From CSP1-8 sp049688015 (GTDB lineage Bacteria; Desulfobacterota; Deferrimicrobia; Deferrimicrobiales; Deferrimicrobiaceae): DNA of 17,510 nt. The position numbers were made by a program, and so were the translations under genes. Below are positions 14,501 through 17,510 of this stretch, one piece after another. The stretch lies in NCBI GenBank assembly GCA_049688015.1, contig JBAVJZ010000103.1:1-17510 (forward strand), in the 5' to 3' direction. The stretch's first letter is position 1. Each line of letters opens with the position of its first letter. Under the pieces are notes generated by a model. It ran no database searches. It saw only the letters and a program-made list of their open reading frames with translations, and was not told the DNA's origin.

Positions 14501-16785
14501 GCTCCCGAGTCGACGCCACCGGGGAAGTAGGAGAAGAAGCCGTATCCGCCGTCGAACAGGGCGCCGGGGCGGACCTGGTTCCAGTAGGGGAGCATTTCGG
14601 CGCAGTCGATGAAGGGGGTGCCGGTAACCGGTCCCGCCGTGTTGTCCGCGCCCACGCATCCGGTGGGAAGATTGTCGTCCCAGCTGTCCGTGGTGATGGC
14701 GTGGATCGCATCGTTGTGCTCGAGCACGCCGTTGCCGTTGCGGTCGACGTCCTCCGGGCCGGGGAAATTGCCGAAGGGGTAGTTGTCCGCGTCCGACCGG
14801 GTGACGGTCCCGTCGCCGTCAACGTCATCGATCACGCCGTCGCCGTTGGCGTCGGCGTACAGGTTCACCACGATCCGGGGAATGCCCGGTTCCCACGGTT
14901 CTCCGGCTCCCAGGGCCGGGTCGTCCTCGGCCCGGGTCACCGAGTAGAAGACGATCCCGGTGATCCCGCCGTTCCTGCCCGGGGGATAGTCGGCTTTTCC
15001 AAAGTCGATCCACTGGACCTGGTCCCCGTAGAGGATCATTCCCTCGAGCAGGACGGGAACGGTCACCTCGGACAACTCCGTCCGGAAATCCGCTCCGCCG
15101 TTCTCCGGCTGGGGCTGGGGATTGAGCTCGTCGCTGTGCGGGCGTGCGGGGTCCCTCGGGAGATCCCCCCCGTAGTCCACCCAGATCGTCGCGCCGGTCG
15201 CTTCCAGCGTGGCGAAGTCGACCTCGCCGACGAGCCACTTGAAGAAGGGGAAGACCTCGCCGAATTCGTAGTTCCCCGAAGCGTCGGTCGACGTGCTCGA
15301 GTTGATCGACCCGTCGCGGAACCGGATGTTCAAGGCCATGTTGTTGATCCCGGGCTCTCCCGGATCGCGGAACCCGTTCCGGTTCATGTCGTTGAAGACG
15401 GTCCCCTTCCAGGTTCCGAACCACCGGGGGATAAGGACGTTGTCCAGCGCGACCAGCGACGGTCCTCCCTGGGGGGTTCCCGGCTCGAACGGTGCCGTAT
15501 TGTCGAACACGGGCACGACGGCCGTGAGGAACGAGATGATGTAGTCCATGTAGGGGTCGCGGTCCCAGAAGACAAGTTGGTACGTCCCCGGGGGGACGTT
15601 GGGGATCGTGAATTCTCCCGTCACGGGATCGGCCGGCTGGGCATAGATCAGCTCGTCCACGTTGTTCAGGTTGGTGATGCCGACCCAGGCGTTCGGTACG
15701 GGGTTCCCGTCGGAGAACACCGCCAGATTCGGCGGCCGGTGGGTGTGGTTCGAGACGACCCGGCCGGTGATGGTGCCGTACTGCTCCTGGTAGACCGTGT
15801 TGTCGACGGGGAAGAACGGAACGATTCCATTAACGACCGTGTTGTCTGCGGGGGCGAACGGCTGGATCGGCGGATTCAGCGGTCGCCAGGCGGCTACGTT
15901 GTCGGGGTTTACGAACCCGATGAAGACGTGCGGGAAGAAGAACCCGGCCTCGTTGAAGATGGGCGGCTCGTTCGCGTTGACCCACGCGTCGATTCCCGGC
16001 GTCCCCTCGAGCGTCGTCGTCTGGACCCAGTTGGCATGGTCCTCGAGGGGAGGGACGGCCCGGATCCCATACTTGCCCGGCGCGAGGTTCTTGACCAGGG
16101 CGTTCCCCGTGTTGTCGGTGAAGATCCCCGTGCCCGGCACATCGACGATCGGGTTCCCGTCCGCGTCGAGCTGGAAGGTGCCGTCGGGATTCTGCAGGTA
16201 CGTCGTCCCCAGGTCGTTCCCGAAAGTGTCGACCACCACCGGTCCCGCCTGCTCGAAGACGTCGATCTTGAACCCGGCCAGACCCGGCTCGGCCGGCGTA
16301 TCCGGCGCGCTGTTCGTGGAATTGTTGTCCGCGAAGACGTACACGGAGATCTGCGCGGTGGGAAGCGGGTGCCCCTGGCAGATGATCCGGACGAAGTCCT
16401 GACCGACCGCGATGTTCGCCCCCCCGTTGGAATAGTCGCTGTCCGGCAGGACGGAGAGGACGTACCGCTTCGACGGATCGAGCACGGCGGGATTGCTCAA
16501 CGGCGAGAGGTCGGCGGACGTGCCGTGGGCCACCACCGGGGCGTAGCTCTTGTGGATGCTCACGCCGAGGCTGCTGTTGTCCGGGACCCCCGGTGTCACC
16601 GGGTGGGTCGTGTCTTCTTCCAGCAGCCACCGGTAGGAAACGGGGATCGGGGCTCCGTTCCCGTCCTCCACACTAAGGGTCAACCCCCACGTGATGTCAG
16701 GAATCATTGCGACGAGCGCCGCTGCAAACAGCCCGGCGAGCAACGTTCCGTAAACTTTTCCCCGGAGTCGATCTCCTCGTTTCAT
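11509..16785 (-). CDS. Giant exported modular protein: SdrD/Cna-B-like modules, calcium loops, IPT-like domain and parallel beta-helix
   Basis: This 1758-residue secreted protein heads the operon. After a signal peptide (hydrophobic core about residues 13-30) come beta-sandwich modules of Cna-B, SdrD-B or carboxypeptidase-regulatory type. Examples are GTITGRVVSNH...NVPPGTYQLVFWD at about 337-407, and GTVFNDMNRNGFRDPGEPGI at about 461-480, which is the classic SdrD-B calcium loop. Residues about 644-692 hold three EF-hand/dockerin-like loops (DANGDGVIDD, DVDGDGTVTRSD, DRNGNGVLEHND). Residues about 1068-1125 resemble an IPT/TIG domain. Residues about 1130-1600 are a right-handed parallel beta-helix (SIQKAIDTALPGDVVLVTPGIY, then Asn-rich rungs such as ISNNKV and INRNLIQGN). 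The end, VDIGADEF, matches choice-of-anchor-Q/beta-helix proteins. The start at 16785 is fixed by GAGGAGGGA. It has no pilin-like or transmembrane C-terminus. I infer an extracellular scaffold for the oxidases encoded next. Confidence 0.88.
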   Translation of the reverse strand: MKRGDRLRGKVYGTLLAGLFAAALVAMIPDITWGLTLSVEDGNGAPIPVSYRWLLEEDTTHPVTPGVPDNSSLGVSIHKSYAPVVAHGTSADLSPLSNPAVLDPSKRYVLSVLPDSDYSNGGANIAVGQDFVRIICQGHPLPTAQISVYVFADNNSTNSAPDTPAEPGLAGFKIDVFEQAGPVVVDTFGNDLGTTYLQNPDGTFQLDADGNPIVDVPGTGIFTDNTGNALVKNLAPGKYGIRAVPPLEDHANWVQTTTLEGTPGIDAWVNANEPPIFNEAGFFFPHVFIGFVNPDNVAAWRPLNPPIQPFAPADNTVVNGIVPFFPVDNTVYQEQYGTITGRVVSNHTHRPPNLAVFSDGNPVPNAWVGITNLNNVDELIYAQPADPVTGEFTIPNVPPGTYQLVFWDRDPYMDYIISFLTAVVPVFDNTAPFEPGTPQGGPSLVALDNVLIPRWFGTWKGTVFNDMNRNGFRDPGEPGINNMALNIRFRDGSINSSTSTDASGNYEFGEVFPFFKWLVGEVDFATLEATGATIWVDYGGDLPRDPARPHSDELNPQPQPENGGADFRTELSEVTVPVLLEGMILYGDQVQWIDFGKADYPPGRNGGITGIVFYSVTRAEDDPALGAGEPWEPGIPRIVVNLYADANGDGVIDDVDGDGTVTRSDADNYPFGNFPGPEDVDRNGNGVLEHNDAIHAITTDSWDDNLPTGCVGADNTAGPVTGTPFIDCAEMLPYWNQVRPGALFDGGYGFFSYFPGGVDSGAAEVEGLPVGTYIVEVVPPPGQYDIVKEEDKNVDFGDPMTPSLLALETPLPSTVPPCVGDLHTVPAELTLFPGIPAFYAGANRPLCDMKQVQLAERTNAAADFHFLTEVPKAGRFVGLVTNDVANNLSLLINGVPNPRLGDKLSPMWLPIAFEDYQGNEIARVHSDQYGAYNVLLPSTYRINAPLPSGVSPSMVTVVLNSPGPVESPPGSGHFIRDPYYNPAYSVFRLAFDLQPGKTTYLDTPTLPIGAFSANLGLLDCEYPSGTPVLSQVDGPGGGPHVDRAGQIIRLISLQDVTVGSTARDFGFGDNTGLITVGGVPLPILAWTDTVVTARVPQGVTTGQLVLTRGDNGLSTGMGITLDVGGRVRRVYPGQSIQKAIDTALPGDVVLVTPGIYRENLVMWKPVKLQGTGAWSTVIDGSFYDPDAQAAWQSKVQNLLDTGTVDHIAPTFDFLQDQGAVVTVFASDNVSKPSYFRAADPARIDGFLITGAIGSGGGGSGIFANAFARNLQISNNKVQSNQGVRVGGIRIGYQSVVDPAGDVGFGTNYLSAHNENVNIHHNQIDENGGVFEPAAAGGIGLFNGSDNYRVTENWICGNFSLVYGAGISHFGLSENGLIEDNKILFNESFDEGGGIIVSGELVPAGSDPNILTPGSGNVTINRNLIQGNLAGDDGGGIRTLLANGQDVALSPADETAWYHVDILNNMIVNNVSADSGGGISLDDTASVSIINNTIAYNDSTGTGEDAFGRACHPFAVAQGHCPAGAGGGNPTVSAPTVAGLQAGVHSASLQAAFDPSVAQVFASPVLYNNIIWHNRSFSWDGAQNGGLGGLIPAVDNTGLGGFYWDLAVLGGGGAEQLDANFSILDGNSAALVVNPGANQIVTSDNNTVFPRLVDPYFNIPDAAASAVGLITPTFTPLGLQGDYHIEGPRNPPIDNTASQAVDAGAALGTIPVLGPPGVQTITNLGNDIDGEIRPFDEPLVTDSPSAVDIGADEFRRFLP

Positions 16786-16881
16786 CTGCTCCCTCCTCGG
16801 CGGCGCTCGGACAACGGTATGAAACTGTATTTTATTTCTTTTTCCGCTTGGATTCCCAATATTCCGGGAAGATTCGCCCAT

Positions 16882-16896
16882 TAAGAACAAATCTTA
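16882..16896. promoter_or_regulatory. Possible operator: short inverted repeat near the transcription start
   Basis: TAAGA-ACAAA-TCTTA is a perfect five-base inverted repeat with a five-base spacer. It lies just downstream of the predicted start point (about 16900) of the operon promoter, where a repressor could act. It is short and in AT-rich DNA, so it may be chance. Confidence 0.25.
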
Positions 16897-16906
16897 TTAG
16901 TTTAGC

Positions 16907-16936
16907 ATTAAAAATGCCGATAGTGTCTCTTGTCAA
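16907..16936 (-). promoter_or_regulatory. Sigma70-type promoter of the giant-protein/copper operon
   Basis: On the minus strand a perfect -35 TTGACA (16931-16936) is followed after 18 bases by TTTAAT (16907-16912), which matches the -10 consensus at five of six bases. An A-rich stretch directly upstream of the -35 could act as an UP element. The predicted start is near 16900, giving a leader of about 115 bases before the ATG at 16785. No other candidate is as good in this gap, and no gene-internal promoter was noted in the six-gene run, whose internal gaps are all under 70 bases. Confidence 0.72.
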
Positions 16937-17302
16937 GTTTTTTTCTCAATTTCTCTGTGGATTCGGTAAAAATAAATCTTCTGATCCCCGATGCCTCCTC
17001 TTTATCGACGAGAAGGGGGGAGATCTTTAATAAATTAAAATGCAGCCAGGATAAATATATTACATATTAATTTCGTCTTCCTTATTCCATTCAATTATCG
17101 TTCCTGATTACCTCATGTGCCGTTGACCCAGGGGGGGGATAATATAAAACGCGTATTTAATCAGGCATGTCCTCTCCAAAAACCATTTTCAGAGACGACG
17201 ATGCAATTCATGAAATTGGGCATTATAAGGGCATGAGTGGGAAAACATTTATCCATTCTGGCCACAATGTTGGAACATTACGGCAAACTGGGGCGTGGGT
17301 AA

Positions 17303-17361
17303 GAATCCGGTGGCGCGTATCCGTTGGCGCATATCCGTTGGCACTCTGATCCGGTTGCGTC
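17303..17361. repeat. Four imperfect 14-base repeats (core ATCCGTTGGCG)
   Basis: Three head-to-tail 14-base units lie at 17303-17316 (GAATCCGGTGGCGC), 17317-17330 (GTATCCGTTGGCGC) and 17331-17344 (ATATCCGTTGGCAC). A fourth, more diverged copy is at 17348-17361 (GATCCGGTTGCGTC). Such multiple short repeats next to the end of a reading frame are typical of the transposase-binding ends of some insertion sequences, such as the IS21 family. They could also be operator repeats. No transposase is recognised inside the window, so the identity remains open. Confidence 0.65.
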
Positions 17362-17375
17362 ATATCTCCTTCCCG

Positions 17376-17510
17376 TTAAAGAGGCGGGAGAGCCAGCTCC
17401 CCTTGGCGCAAGAACCGGCCCGCACACGATCGGCAATCCCGCCTTCGCAATTCTTCAAGGTCCGTTAGAATTTTTCCGACTTTTCTTACGCCCTTCCCGG
17501 GAAGAACGGA
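17376..17510 (-). CDS. Possible C-terminal end of a gene entering from the right edge (unidentified)
   Basis: A minus-strand frame is open from the window edge to a TAA at 17376-17378, giving 44 residues without a start in view. The peptide is basic and charged (for example VGKILTDLEELRRRDCRSCA) and looks more protein-like than the other frames here. It contains a CRSC pair. I do not recognise it. Its stop lies only 15 bases from the repeat cluster, which would suit the 3' end of a transposase gene near an element's terminus. A 44-codon open frame in this composition could also arise by chance. Confidence 0.35.
   Translation of the reverse strand, partial: SVLPGKGVRKVGKILTDLEELRRRDCRSCAGRFLRQGELALPPL

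Larger units (their letters stand above)
16786..17375. other. Intergenic region, partly AT-rich, no supported gene
   Basis: About 590 bases without a convincing gene. From about 16810 to 17290 the DNA is much richer in A and T than the rest of the window. It contains the operon promoter and leader on the left side and a short cluster of imperfect repeats on the right. A 60-codon frame at 17167-17349 (+) and a 46-codon frame at 17223-17363 (-) were examined and not accepted. Between about 16940 and 17290 I see nothing else I can name. The base composition shift suggests a horizontally acquired or degraded segment, or simply a regulatory spacer. Confidence 0.6.

Noticed and set aside
11074..16884. 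A 1936-codon open frame on the plus strand, opposite the giant-protein and first oxidase genes
   Set aside because: It mirrors the minus-strand genes. High GC and codon bias remove stops from the antisense frame. The peptide is Arg/Val/Asp-rich with no domain signature, signal peptide or ribosome-binding site, while the minus strand has clear domains.
16975..17030. A possible hairpin around a GATC-bounded, C-rich then G-rich stretch followed by AT-rich DNA
   Set aside because: The arms pair poorly, with several mismatches, and no plus-strand gene ends nearby, so a terminator is not supported.
17123..17148. A plus-strand promoter-like TTGACC followed by TAATATAAA
   Set aside because: The spacing is 11-14 bases, too short for sigma70, and no credible plus-strand gene follows.
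17167..17349. A 60-codon plus-strand frame in the AT-rich region
   Set aside because: There is no ribosome-binding site, it runs through the tandem repeats, and the peptide resembles nothing I know.
17223..17363. A 46-codon minus-strand frame starting at an ATG preceded by AAGGAG
   Set aside because: The AAGGAG is only two bases from the ATG, too close to work well. Much of the peptide is a translation of the short repeats, and there is no supporting motif.

Overview
This 17.5 kb window is GC-rich and every gene I can support lies on the minus strand, so the reading order runs from high to low coordinates. The gene style fits a Gram-negative bacterium: Sec signal peptides, lipoproteins and a type II secretion operon. 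I lean towards a Desulfuromonadota/deltaproteobacterial-type genome, as an inference from gene content only. No rRNA, tRNA or CRISPR array was seen.

Region 1 (about 16786-17510) has no confident gene. It is partly AT-rich. It holds a good sigma70-type promoter pointing left (-35 TTGACA, -10 TTTAAT), four imperfect short repeats that may be an insertion-sequence remnant, and perhaps the last 44 codons of a gene entering from the right.

Region 2 (16785-5297) is a tight six-gene operon closed by a rho-independent terminator. In order it encodes a 1758-residue exported scaffold-like protein (SdrD/Cna-B-like modules, calcium-loop motifs, IPT-like segment, parallel beta-helix), three exported two-domain multicopper-oxidase-fold proteins, a small lipoprotein, and a lipoprotein with a beta-propeller. 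The main discovery candidate is the oxidase trio. The copper ligands are divided among the polypeptides: the first has a type 1 copper and His-Cys-His set only in its N-terminal domain, the second has HxxHxH and HxH sets only in its C-terminal domain, and the third has lost all of them. This is what one would expect of a heterotrimer that forms a single trinuclear copper site between two different subunits, a split counterpart of six-domain oxidases such as ceruloplasmin or MnxG.

Region 3 (5198-1) is a type II secretion operon gspE-F-H-I-J-K with overlapping genes. The major pseudopilin gspG is missing from its usual place between F and H. GspK runs off the left edge. The neighbourhood suggests that the exported copper proteins and the giant protein are substrates of this secretion system. 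That would resemble Geobacter sulfurreducens, where the multicopper protein OmpB is secreted by an atypical type II system that needs the pseudopilin OxpG. The functional link here is inference.
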